From the NCBI GenBank assembly GCA_018399235.1, contig JAGYOX010000008.1, positions 1 to 47,150 of the forward strand: a stretch of 47,150 nucleotides of DNA, in the 5' to 3' direction. Under the pieces are notes generated by a model that worked only from the letters and a program-made list of their open reading frames with translations, did not search any database and had not been told where the DNA came from. This DNA is from Desulfobacterales bacterium. Lineage in GTDB: Bacteria; Desulfobacterota; Desulfobacteria; Desulfobacterales; Desulfosalsimonadaceae. Positions 16,293 through 23,910 of this stretch are shown piece after piece. The position numbers were made by a program, and so were the translations under genes. Positions within the stretch are counted from its first letter, which is position 1, and each line of letters begins with the position of its first letter.

Positions 16293-17243
16293 ATGCCGAG
16301 CCAAACCCCGCCCAAGCAGATTATCATTTCCGCCTCCCGCCGAACCGATATCCCGGCGTTTTACATGGACTGGTTCATGCAGGGAATTCATGACGGTTTT
16401 TTTGATGTCACCAACCCGTTCAACCATCATGTATCAAGGGTTCACGCCACCCCTGAAAATGTCCATACCATTGTCTTCTGGTCCAAGGATTTCCGCCGCT
16501 TTCTGAAACATGGGTATGGGGAGAAACTTCAGGCCATGGGGTATCACCTGTTCTTCAACTTCACCGTAAACTCCGAATCAGCATGGCTTGAACCGAACAT
16601 CCCGCCGCTTAAAGCGCGTTTTACAACGCTCTGCGGGCTTTGCGAGCGGTTTGGCCCTGAATGCATCAACTGGCGGTTTGATCCCCTATGCTTTTTCCGT
16701 CTGCCGAATGGGGAGGATGTTGACAACCTGTCGGATTTCCAACAAATCTCGGAATATATGGGGAAACTGGGCATCCGCCGATGCATCACGAGCTTCATGG
16801 ACCATTATCCGAAAATCAAGAAACGGATCCTGGCGATCCCGGGGTTCGCCTTCCACGATCCCCCCTTGGAAAAAAAAGTCGCGGTGCTAAAATGGATGGA
16901 GGCGTTGCTGGAACCGCATGGCATCGCCCTTTTCACCTGCTGCGAAAAGGACGTGCTGGCCGCCCTTCCCTCAGATTCCGGCATCCGGGCCAGCGAATGC
17001 ATATCCGGCAGGCTTTTAATGGATCTATTCGGCGGCAATATCTCTCTGCGAAAGGACAGCGGCCAACGGGTCAAACAGGGGTGCGGCTGCAACATATCAT
17101 CGGATATCGGCTCCTATCATCGCCAGCCATGCCGTCACAACTGCCTGTTCTGCTATGCCAACCCCTCGTCAAAAATATCCCAACCGGATGAAAGCCGGCG
17201 CTTCGCATGCAAATCGGCGATGTCAAGCTCCCCAACCAGCTGA
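16293..17243 (+). CDS. DUF1848 family protein
   Basis: A 316-residue protein of the DUF1848 family, distantly related to radical SAM enzymes. Signatures are IIISASRRTDIPAFY near the N-terminus, FWSKDFRRF, CINWRFDPL, and the C-terminal cysteine cluster GCGCNISSDIGSYHRQPCRHNCLFCYAN. That cluster is the likely Fe-S site. The function is unknown. It overlaps the following dusB start by 37 bases. Residues after the FCYANP motif are low in similarity to the family, so the overlapped tail may be dispensable. Confidence 0.85.
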   Translation: MPSQTPPKQIIISASRRTDIPAFYMDWFMQGIHDGFFDVTNPFNHHVSRVHATPENVHTIVFWSKDFRRFLKHGYGEKLQAMGYHLFFNFTVNSESAWLEPNIPPLKARFTTLCGLCERFGPECINWRFDPLCFFRLPNGEDVDNLSDFQQISEYMGKLGIRRCITSFMDHYPKIKKRILAIPGFAFHDPPLEKKVAVLKWMEALLEPHGIALFTCCEKDVLAALPSDSGIRASECISGRLLMDLFGGNISLRKDSGQRVKQGCGCNISSDIGSYHRQPCRHNCLFCYANPSSKISQPDESRRFACKSAMSSSPTS

Positions 17244-18190
17244 TCCTGGCCCCCATGGCCGGCATCACCCATATGCCCTTCCGGATTCTGGCGCGGGAGG
17301 CCGGCTGCGGCTTGGTCTGCAGCGAAATGATCAGTTCAAACGGGCTGCATTACGGCTCCGAGGAAACCTGCGAAATGTTGGTCATGGATTCCGGGGAAAA
17401 ACCGATTGCCGTGCAGCTGTTCGGCCAGCACCCGGAAATAATGGCTGAGGCGGCGGCCATGGTTGAAGGTATGGGCGCGGATATTATTGACGTCAACTTC
17501 GGATGCGCGGTTAAAAAAGTCGTCAGAACAGGGGCGGGGGCGGCGCTGATGAGGGATCCGGAACGGGCGGAGCGAATACTTACCGCCATGCGAAAAGCCA
17601 TCCGCATCCCCTTGACGATCAAAATGCGGACCGGCTGGGATGCCTCGGGAAAACAGGCGCTGAAACTCTCCCGCATTGCCGAAGGCTGCGGCGTGGATGC
17701 GGTTGCGATTCACGCCCGAACCGCCGGTCAAGGGTTTAAAGGATGGGCGGACTGGCAGCTGATTAAAACCATTAAAGCAGCCGTTTCCATTCCGGTCATC
17801 GGCAACGGGGATATTAAGCGGCCCTCAGATGTCTTGAAGATGCTTGAGTCGACGCATTGTGACGGCGTTATGATCGGCCGGGCGGCCATCGGCAACCCCG
17901 GATTTTTTACCCAGGCCCTGGCGGCCATCAACCATGAACCGATACCGCGCGTCGACCCCATGGAACGGTTTAACCTGATGCACCCGTACATGGATCAAAT
18001 GATCGCGCTTTTCGGCGAAAAAAAAGCCTGCCGGATGCTTCGAAGCCGGCTTGGCTGGTTTTCCAGGGGCCTGCCGGCCAGCTCTGTTTTCCGGCGGGCC
18101 ATTACCCGGATAAAAAGCCGAAAAGAGGCTGAAGCATTAATAAACACCTACAGGAACCGTTTAGCTGCTGCCCGGCAAAATTCGGCATAA
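17207..18190 (+). CDS. dusB: tRNA-dihydrouridine synthase
   Basis: A 327-residue FMN enzyme of the Dus family that reduces specific uridines in the tRNA D-loop. Features: the barrel start LILAPMAGITHMPFR, SEMISSNGL, the catalytic cysteine region VNFGCAVKKVVRTGAGAAL, KMRTGWD, VAIHARTAGQGFKG, GNGDI, and GVMIGRAAIGNP. The C-terminal helical domain (about 245-327) is complete. The DusB subgroup is suggested by the GCAVKKV region. It starts inside the 3' end of the DUF1848 gene. It ends three bases before the convergent enoyl-CoA hydratase gene. Confidence 0.93.
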   Translation: MQIGDVKLPNQLILAPMAGITHMPFRILAREAGCGLVCSEMISSNGLHYGSEETCEMLVMDSGEKPIAVQLFGQHPEIMAEAAAMVEGMGADIIDVNFGCAVKKVVRTGAGAALMRDPERAERILTAMRKAIRIPLTIKMRTGWDASGKQALKLSRIAEGCGVDAVAIHARTAGQGFKGWADWQLIKTIKAAVSIPVIGNGDIKRPSDVLKMLESTHCDGVMIGRAAIGNPGFFTQALAAINHEPIPRVDPMERFNLMHPYMDQMIALFGEKKACRMLRSRLGWFSRGLPASSVFRRAITRIKSRKEAEALINTYRNRLAAARQNSA

Positions 18191-18193
18191 ATC

Positions 18194-18949
18194 CTATTGT
18201 TCCGGTGCCGCCAGCTTCAGCGAATACATCACCATCATCTGGTTCCGGTCCTCCATCTGCAGGCATGCCTCCAAGCCGCCGGCATCAATGTTGACGTTTA
18301 TGGCCTCCTTGGTCATGCGCAGGCCCAGCGGCGTTTTGCTGGCCATAGTTTGCGCAAGCTCCCGGGCGGTTTCGAGCATTTTATCCCTGGGTACCAGGCG
18401 GCTGCCAAACCCCAGCTGCATGGCCTCTTCCGCACTCATCCAGTTGCCGGTGAGCAAGAATTCGTTCGCCCGGCCGGAGCCGATCAGCCGGGGCAGAAAA
18501 TAGCTTGACGCCATATCCGCGCCGCCCAGACCAATATTGATATATGCGGCATTGAAGCGGGCGTCCTCCGCAAGTATGCGAATGTCCGAGGCCATGGCCA
18601 GCGAGAATCCGAAACCGGATGCCGCCCCGTGGATGCAAGAGATGATGGGCTGCGGCGCCATCCGCATGGCAAGCAGAAGCCGCGCCATCTGGGCTTGGCC
18701 GTTATAAGCCTCAACCGGCGGCTGTTTGAACATTTCCGGACCATAGGTCTGCATGTCCAAGCCGGCACAAAATCCCTTGGCTTCGCCGCCGTCAAGTATA
18801 ATCACCCGAACGCTCTCATCATACCGTCGATCCCGCCAAAACTGCTCAAACTCCTCGATGGTCTGGCGGTCAAACGCATTATAGTTTTTCGGCCGGTTCA
18901 GCGTCAAATACCCGATGTGATCTTTGGTTTGATAAATCAGATTCTCCAT
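18194..18949 (-). CDS. enoyl-CoA hydratase/isomerase family protein
   Basis: A 251-residue crotonase-fold protein. The N-terminal LTLNRPKNYNAFDRQTIEEF, the oxyanion-hole strands GGEAKGFCAGLDM and CIHGAASGFGFSLAMASDIRI, and the SSYFLPRLIGSGRANEFLLTG segment are all in place. It could hydrate enoyl-CoA or isomerise a double bond in fatty or aromatic acid degradation. AAGGAG is six bases before the ATG. It is monocistronic and converges with dusB. It lies near the acyl-CoA dehydrogenase cluster and may serve the same pathway. Confidence 0.87.
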   Translation of the reverse strand: MENLIYQTKDHIGYLTLNRPKNYNAFDRQTIEEFEQFWRDRRYDESVRVIILDGGEAKGFCAGLDMQTYGPEMFKQPPVEAYNGQAQMARLLLAMRMAPQPIISCIHGAASGFGFSLAMASDIRILAEDARFNAAYINIGLGGADMASSYFLPRLIGSGRANEFLLTGNWMSAEEAMQLGFGSRLVPRDKMLETARELAQTMASKTPLGLRMTKEAINVNIDAGGLEACLQMEDRNQMMVMYSLKLAAPEQ

Positions 18950-19054
18950 TGTAAGCTCCTTGTTAAAATAAAATTCTTTTCAAAAATGCTATTTGGTTAG
19001 GTTGACAATTATCAGGTATTTAGTTAAATCACGACAGATTCTAAGTAACTTAAC

Positions 19055-19089
19055 GGTTTAAGGTTTAGGGTATAAGATATAAGGTTAAA
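19055..19089 (+). repeat. heptamer array, five units
   Basis: Units GGTTTAA, GGTTTAG, GGTATAA, GATATAA and GGTTAAA in the same orientation as the 13555 array. Confidence 0.8.
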
Positions 19090-19173
19090 GAAATCAAAAT
19101 CTTAGCCATATAGGGCGGATAAACAAAGCGCATTCGTCAATTCCTTATCGGTTTATCGAAATTTGCATAATCA

Positions 19174-19261
19174 ATGTAGCGGAAGGCTTTAGCCTTCCAT
19201 TGGACGCGTTTTGCTGCGGCGACCGCCCCTGCAAATGGCGGGCTAAAGCCCGCCGCTACAT
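19174..19261 (+). repeat. 88-bp twin-hairpin element, copy B
   Basis: Same 9-bp inverted ends and both internal hairpins as copy A, exactly 88 bases. The middle 20 or so bases between the hairpins differ. Followed by CGCATTTACCATTTATGG. Confidence 0.9.
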
Positions 19262-19361
19262 CGCATTTACCATTTATGGCTATGTTGTGCAGCCCTCCTC
19301 TATTTTAAACGGTCGCAGCAGTATAAATAACTTTTAATCAACCCGAGAAAGGATCTTATCC

Positions 19362-19922
19362 ATGACCGAAAGGGACGAACTCATTGAACTGATCCGGCAG
19401 CGGTCGTTTCAATATTCCAAAGAGCCTGTATTTACCTTGACGTCAGGCCAAAAAAGCAACTTCTACTTCAATCTGAAAGGCGTGACCTATCACCCGGCCG
19501 GCATCGTCCTCATCGGCACATTGATGTATGATAAAATCCAGGAACTCCGATTAGCCCCGAAAGGCATCGGTGGATTAACCATGGGCGCGGATCCGATCGC
19601 TATTTCCGTAGCCTACACCTCACAGCTTCGCGGCCGTCCGATTGATGCGTTCTCCGTCCGAAAAGAACCCAAAGCCCACGGCCTCAGGCTGCCCATCGAG
19701 GGCAACATGGAACCCGGCGATCCGGTCATCGTGATTGAGGACGTCGTAACCACCGGTGGATCGACCATCAAAGCCATCAACGCGATCAGGGACTACGGCC
19801 TGGAGATCCTGAGCGTTATCGCCCTATTGGATCGATGCGAACAAAACGGCCGGGAAAACATTGAGGCCTGCGGGGTCAAAATGCACGCTCTATTAACCAC
19901 CCATGATTTTATCAATGAATAG
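19362..19922 (+). CDS. pyrE: orotate phosphoribosyltransferase
   Basis: A 186-residue pyrimidine-pathway enzyme that joins orotate to PRPP to form OMP. The PRPP-binding motif VIVIEDVVTTGGST is near residue 124. FTLTSGQKSNFYFNLKGVT and the flexible loop AFSVRKEPKAHGL are also standard. AAAGGA precedes the ATG. It is a lone gene and ends five bases before the convergent phosphotransferase gene. Confidence 0.95.
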   Translation: MTERDELIELIRQRSFQYSKEPVFTLTSGQKSNFYFNLKGVTYHPAGIVLIGTLMYDKIQELRLAPKGIGGLTMGADPIAISVAYTSQLRGRPIDAFSVRKEPKAHGLRLPIEGNMEPGDPVIVIEDVVTTGGSTIKAINAIRDYGLEILSVIALLDRCEQNGRENIEACGVKMHALLTTHDFINE

Positions 19923-19927
19923 GCCCA

Positions 19928-20995
19928 TCAGATCCCGCCGCCTTCAATGACGCGATTGGCGGCCTTTTCAAGAAATCCCACGGCAAAGCCCAACTGAATG
20001 AAGCGCTTATCCTTTGTCTGGCCGTGATAATACCTGTAATAAATCTGCTGGGCAATGCCGGCCAACCGGAAAAGCCCGAAGCAGTAGTAAAAATTGAAAC
20101 CGCCGATATCAATCCCTGATTTTTCGGCATACCGTTCGACGAGCTCCCGCCGGGTCATCATCCCGTCATATGTGGTCGGCAGCATCCGCATCAGCTTCAT
20201 CTCCTCCGGATCATCCCGGTTGATCCAGTAGGCCAGCGAGGCCCCCAGGTCCATCAACGGGTCCCCAAGGGTGGCCATCTCCCAGTCCAGGATGCCGATA
20301 ATCTCAAGGGGGTTTTCCGGGTTTAAGACAAGGTTGTCAAACTTGTAGTCATTGTGGATAATCGCGGGCTGCTCGAAATCTTTCGGCTGATTGGCGGCCA
20401 GCCATTCCATCACCGGCTCAAAATCCGGCACGTCCGGAGTGCGCGCGTCCCGATACCGTTTGCTCCAACCCTCCACCTGACGGCGGACATAGCCCTGGGG
20501 CTTGCCAAAATCCGACAGGCCGACGGCTTCATAGTCCAATGAATGAAGCCGAACGTGGAGGTCGATCGTATTTTCACAAAGCCGGCGGGCATCCTGGGCT
20601 GATAGTGAGAGATCCGCCGGCAGGTCTTTACGCAAAATAATTCCCCGAATCCGTTCCATAACATAGAACGGACATCCCATGATGCGTTCATCCTCCGTAT
20701 ACACCAAAGGCCTTGGGCAGTAGGGAAAAACCGGATACAATGCGTTTAAAATCTTGTATTCACGGCCCATATCATGGGCCGTCTTGGCCTTTCGGCCAAA
20801 AGGCGGCCGCCGGAGCACCATCTCACGATCGCCCACCCGGATAAAATACGTCAGGTTGGAAAATCCGCTGGGAAACTGTTTGATCTCAAGAGAACCGGAA
20901 AGCCCTTCAATGGACTTTTTTAAAAATTTCTCCACCGCCTCTTGATCAAGTTCCTCCCCCTCGCGAATTTCGGTCGGCTTATCGGCCACAGTCAT
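19928..20995 (-). CDS. phosphotransferase, ACAD10/11 kinase-domain type (LvaA-like)
   Basis: A 355-residue APH-fold kinase. The catalytic loop is H214-N-D216 with N221, and D237 sits in ILDWEMATLGDP, as in aminoglycoside-type kinases. The sequence (GFSNLTYFI, LRRPPFG, HDMGREYKIL, PRPLVYTED) fits the group forming the N-terminal half of mammalian ACAD10/11 and the bacterial kinase LvaA, which phosphorylates 4-hydroxyacyl-CoA. It is the third gene of an operon with an ACAD10/11-like dehydrogenase and a TetR regulator, with a four-base overlap to the latter. The two enzymes together may act on 4-hydroxyacyl-CoA. Antibiotic resistance is unlikely. Confidence 0.85.
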   Translation of the reverse strand: MTVADKPTEIREGEELDQEAVEKFLKKSIEGLSGSLEIKQFPSGFSNLTYFIRVGDREMVLRRPPFGRKAKTAHDMGREYKILNALYPVFPYCPRPLVYTEDERIMGCPFYVMERIRGIILRKDLPADLSLSAQDARRLCENTIDLHVRLHSLDYEAVGLSDFGKPQGYVRRQVEGWSKRYRDARTPDVPDFEPVMEWLAANQPKDFEQPAIIHNDYKFDNLVLNPENPLEIIGILDWEMATLGDPLMDLGASLAYWINRDDPEEMKLMRMLPTTYDGMMTRRELVERYAEKSGIDIGGFNFYYCFGLFRLAGIAQQIYYRYYHGQTKDKRFIQLGFAVGFLEKAANRVIEGGGI

Positions 20996-21723
20996 TGGGA
21001 ACTCCTTGATTGGTTGTCCATCACGATTGATTCGATGACAAAAATAACAAAATCCGCATATTCATCCACGGAAATACGGCGTCTGCTGTATTTCCAGCGT
21101 TTAACATACCAATCCTGCAGCATGGCCTTGATCACTGTGGCTGTCAGGACCGGATTGTCCAGCTCAAAAACCGACTGCTCGAGCCCCTCCGTCAAAATAT
21201 CAATAAACATCTGCTCAGTGGCGAGTTCGCCTTCGATTGACTTTTTCTGCTGGGCTTTATCCAGATTCTTGGTTTCCATAAATGAAAAATAAAACCAGGG
21301 CTGCATGACTTCAGTCAGATACAGGTGGGCCCGGATGGCGATCCGCAGTTTTTGATCTACCTTGGAAACCGCCTCAATATGTTGACTAAGGACCCTGCGG
21401 GTCAGGCGATGGCCCTGGTTCTGAATCATCTCGAGCAGCTCCTCCTTGCTGGTAAAATAGGAATACAGCGCCCCCATGCTCAATCCGGATGCCCGGCTCA
21501 AATCCCTCAGGCTCATGGTCTGGAAGCCCTTTTCATTGGACAGCCTCAGGGTCGTATTAAATATATTGGCTAGATTTCTGACCGCCACGGCTTCCTTCTT
21601 GGTCTTTATTGAGGCCTGATTCTCATAAAAAATCTCCCGGCAGATGTCCTCCATCGAAATCAACGCCATCTGCCTGAATTCACTAAACCTCATGGGCTGA
21701 AGGGTTTCTGTCGCCGTCTGCAT
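20992..21723 (-). CDS. TetR family transcriptional regulator
   Basis: A 243-residue regulator. The N-terminal helix-turn-helix lies near residues 47-90: RNLANIFNTTLRLSNEKGFQTMSLRDLSRASGLSMGALYSYFTSKEELLEMI. The C-terminal half is the ligand-binding, dimerising helical domain. It lies 12 bases after the acyl-CoA dehydrogenase gene and overlaps the kinase gene by four bases, so it is encoded within the operon it probably regulates. A 5-2-5 inverted repeat at 23025-23036 in the divergent promoter region is a candidate site. The expected ligand is an acyl-CoA. The start is uncertain because no good ribosome site precedes it. Confidence 0.9.
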   Translation of the reverse strand: MQTATETLQPMRFSEFRQMALISMEDICREIFYENQASIKTKKEAVAVRNLANIFNTTLRLSNEKGFQTMSLRDLSRASGLSMGALYSYFTSKEELLEMIQNQGHRLTRRVLSQHIEAVSKVDQKLRIAIRAHLYLTEVMQPWFYFSFMETKNLDKAQQKKSIEGELATEQMFIDILTEGLEQSVFELDNPVLTATVIKAMLQDWYVKRWKYSRRRISVDEYADFVIFVIESIVMDNQSRSSQ

Positions 21724-21735
21724 GATTTGACCCGA

Positions 21736-22941
21736 TTATCCGTTTTCCGAAGGATATTCCCTTAAAATCCGTCTGGCCAAAGACACCTTGTGGACCTCGT
21801 CCGCGCCGTCATATATGCGGGCGGCGCGCTCATGGCGATAGAAAAAGGCCAATATCGTGTCATCGGTCATGCCAAGGCCGCCGTGCACCTGCAGCGCCCG
21901 GTCCACGACACGCTGCATGGTATTGGCCACCACGAACTTGATCATGGAAATATCATGGCGGGCGGCCTTGGCGCCTTCGTTATCTATTTTCCAAGCCGCA
22001 TGCAGGGTCATCAGGCGGGCCGCCTGGATCTCGGCGGCGCTTTCGGCGATCCAGGCCTGGATGATCTGCCTGGACGCCAGCGGCTTACCGTCCTTGGTGA
22101 TCCGCCGGCTGTTGGCCCGGCGGCACATCAATTCAAACGCCCGCTGACAGATACCGAGCCACCGCATGCAGTGATGAATCCGCCCCGGCCCCAGCCGCTC
22201 CTGGGCGATCACAAATCCGTGGCCTTCCTGGCCCAGAAGATTTTCCTGCGGCACCCGGCAGGACTGGAACAGGATTTCGCCGTGGCTGAAATAGTCCTCC
22301 CCCTCATGGCCCATTACCGGAATATTTCTTACCAGGTTAAAACCCGGCGTATCCGTCGGCACAATAATCATGCTGGCCTGCAAGTAATCCGGGGCTTCCG
22401 GGTTTGTCACCGCCATCGTGATGGCGAATTCAGAGCCGTCTGCCGCAGTGGTATACCACTTATGACCGTTAATCACATAGTCGTCACCATCCTTTTCCGC
22501 CGTAGTTTCAAGCAGCACCGGGTTGGACCCCGGCATGTCGACCTCGGTCATGGCGAAACAGCTCCGGATTTTTCCCTGAACCAAAGGATAGAGGTATTTT
22601 TCCCGCTGCGCCTCTGTGGCGTGCATGTGCAGGATTTCCACATTACCCGCATCCGGCGCCTGGCACCAGAACACATAGTGTCCCAGGGGCGTACGACCCA
22701 AGGCTTCGGATAAAAGCCCGTGCTCCAGCAGCGAGAGCCCAAGCCCGCCGCAATCCGTCGGGAAATTTGGCGCCCATAGCTCCATCTGCCGGACTTTTTC
22801 CTGTTTTTCCCGGACCACCGGCAGCATCTCGCGGAATCCCTTGGTGCTGAATTCAGGCTCCAGCGGAATAAGTTCCCGTTCAATAAACTCATTGACCATC
22901 TCAAGGATGGTCTTCATTTTGTCGGATACTGAAAAATCCAT
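21736..22941 (-). CDS. acyl-CoA dehydrogenase, ACAD10/11-like
   Basis: A 401-residue flavoprotein with the full acyl-CoA dehydrogenase fold: N-terminal helices (about 1-120), a beta domain with CFAMTEVDMPGSN and HKWYTTAADGSE, and a C-terminal helical domain with QVHGGLGMTDDTIL. The segments CQAPDAGNVEILHMHAT and ERLGPGRIHHCMRWLG strongly resemble ACAD10 and ACAD11. In those proteins a kinase and a dehydrogenase are fused and convert 4-hydroxyacyl-CoA. Here the kinase is a separate downstream gene. Electrons should go to an electron-transfer flavoprotein, and an etfB gene diverges from this operon. Confidence 0.9.
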   Translation of the reverse strand: MDFSVSDKMKTILEMVNEFIERELIPLEPEFSTKGFREMLPVVREKQEKVRQMELWAPNFPTDCGGLGLSLLEHGLLSEALGRTPLGHYVFWCQAPDAGNVEILHMHATEAQREKYLYPLVQGKIRSCFAMTEVDMPGSNPVLLETTAEKDGDDYVINGHKWYTTAADGSEFAITMAVTNPEAPDYLQASMIIVPTDTPGFNLVRNIPVMGHEGEDYFSHGEILFQSCRVPQENLLGQEGHGFVIAQERLGPGRIHHCMRWLGICQRAFELMCRRANSRRITKDGKPLASRQIIQAWIAESAAEIQAARLMTLHAAWKIDNEGAKAARHDISMIKFVVANTMQRVVDRALQVHGGLGMTDDTILAFFYRHERAARIYDGADEVHKVSLARRILREYPSENG

Positions 22942-23024
22942 GCGGATCCCTTTCTTTTTTCATAGATTTGGTCCATCTATAAAACTTATTATCCGCATCT
23001 GACAGAGCTGTCAATAAAAAAAAC

Positions 23025-23036
23025 GAGCGAGCGCTC
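23025..23036. promoter_or_regulatory. candidate TetR operator, GAGCG-AG-CGCTC
   Basis: A 5-2-5 perfect inverted repeat in the 174-base divergent region, just upstream of the etfB promoter and 84 bases before the acyl-CoA dehydrogenase start. It is well placed to control both directions. Confidence 0.55.
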
Positions 23037-23045
23037 TATTTTTTG

Positions 23046-23074
23046 TTGACGATAACACTTTAATATTTTATTAA
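23046..23074 (+). promoter_or_regulatory. sigma70-like promoter of etfB
   Basis: TTGACG (23046-23051), 17-base spacer, TATTAA (23069-23074), 41 bases before the etfB start. An inverted repeat lies nine bases upstream. Confidence 0.5.
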
Positions 23075-23115
23075 ATAAGAAGCTCTCCCTATAAAAGAAA
23101 AAAATGGAGGGATGA

Positions 23116-23910
23116 ATGAACATTCTGGTATGCGTAAAAGCAGTCCCCGATTTTGACCAGATAGCGCCTTCCGGCAGCCTATCCGCCAATGGTTTTGATC
23201 CCTTGAAAATGGTGGATGAGGGTACCGAACTTCACATGAACCGCTTTGATGAACCGGCGGTCGAGGAGGCGGTTTTAATCAAGGAGGCATGTTCTGAAAC
23301 AACCGTTGATATCATCTCCATGGGACCGGAAGCGGCGCAGAAAGCGATCAGGCGAGCCATCGGCATGGGCGCTGACAACGGAATTCATATTCAATCAACC
23401 TATGAGCAGGCTTGCGATGCCATGCAAACCGCCCGTGCCATATCAAAAATCGCCGATCGCAAATCCTATGACCTTATTTTTACCGGGGTCATGTCGGAAG
23501 ACATGATGCAGTTCCAGGTCGGACCCATGCTTGCGAAATACCTGAATATCCCGTGGGCAACGGCTGTCATCCGGACGAACCTTGATCATGAAAAATCCTT
23601 GATATCAATTGCACAGGAGCTCGAAGGCGGAGAAAAAGCCTTGCTGGAGCTGGATTTGCCCGCGCTTGTCACTATCCAGACCGGGATCAACATTCCCCGC
23701 TATCCGAGCCTTTCCAATATGCTGCGGGCCAATAAAAACGGCATGGAAATTCTTTCCGCAGATTTCATGGCCCCGAAAGATCAAAAATACAGGATTTGTG
23801 GATACGCCCCGCCCGACAAAAAACGGGACGGATTGATCATCGAGGGGACTCCCCGGGAGAAGGCTGAAAAATTGATCCGGATGCTTCAGCAGAAGTCGCT
23901 GTTATCCTAA
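23116..23910 (+). CDS. etfB: electron transfer flavoprotein beta subunit, orphan
   Basis: A 264-residue EtfB/FixA-type protein. MNILVCVKAVPDFDQI at the start, the DEPAVEEAV segment and the AMP-binding strand region are present. The signature LELDLPALVTIQTGINIPRYPSL ends the fold. EtfB pairs with EtfA to carry electrons from acyl-CoA dehydrogenases, but no etfA follows; the next gene is on the opposite strand. GGAGGG precedes the ATG. It diverges from the ACAD operon and shares its control region, so it likely serves that dehydrogenase, with EtfA supplied elsewhere. It overlaps the GGDEF gene by four bases at its 3' end. Confidence 0.9.
   Translation: MNILVCVKAVPDFDQIAPSGSLSANGFDPLKMVDEGTELHMNRFDEPAVEEAVLIKEACSETTVDIISMGPEAAQKAIRRAIGMGADNGIHIQSTYEQACDAMQTARAISKIADRKSYDLIFTGVMSEDMMQFQVGPMLAKYLNIPWATAVIRTNLDHEKSLISIAQELEGGEKALLELDLPALVTIQTGINIPRYPSLSNMLRANKNGMEILSADFMAPKDQKYRICGYAPPDKKRDGLIIEGTPREKAEKLIRMLQQKSLLS

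Larger units (their letters stand above)
18950..19361. other. repeat-bearing spacer between enoyl-CoA hydratase and pyrE
   Basis: No gene. It holds the 13-mer TTCTAAGTAACTT (about 19039-19051), a five-unit heptamer array (19055-19089), and the 88-bp twin-hairpin element copy B (19174-19261). The pyrE promoter must also be here but is not obvious. Confidence 0.8.

Noticed and set aside
20992-21723. Aminoglycoside resistance operon from the kinase and TetR gene
   Set aside because: The kinase belongs with ACAD10/11-type partners and sits beside an acyl-CoA dehydrogenase.
21790-22713. A 307-codon plus-strand ORF across the acyl-CoA dehydrogenase gene
   Set aside because: Shadow of a GC-rich gene; His/Arg-rich with no recognisable domain.
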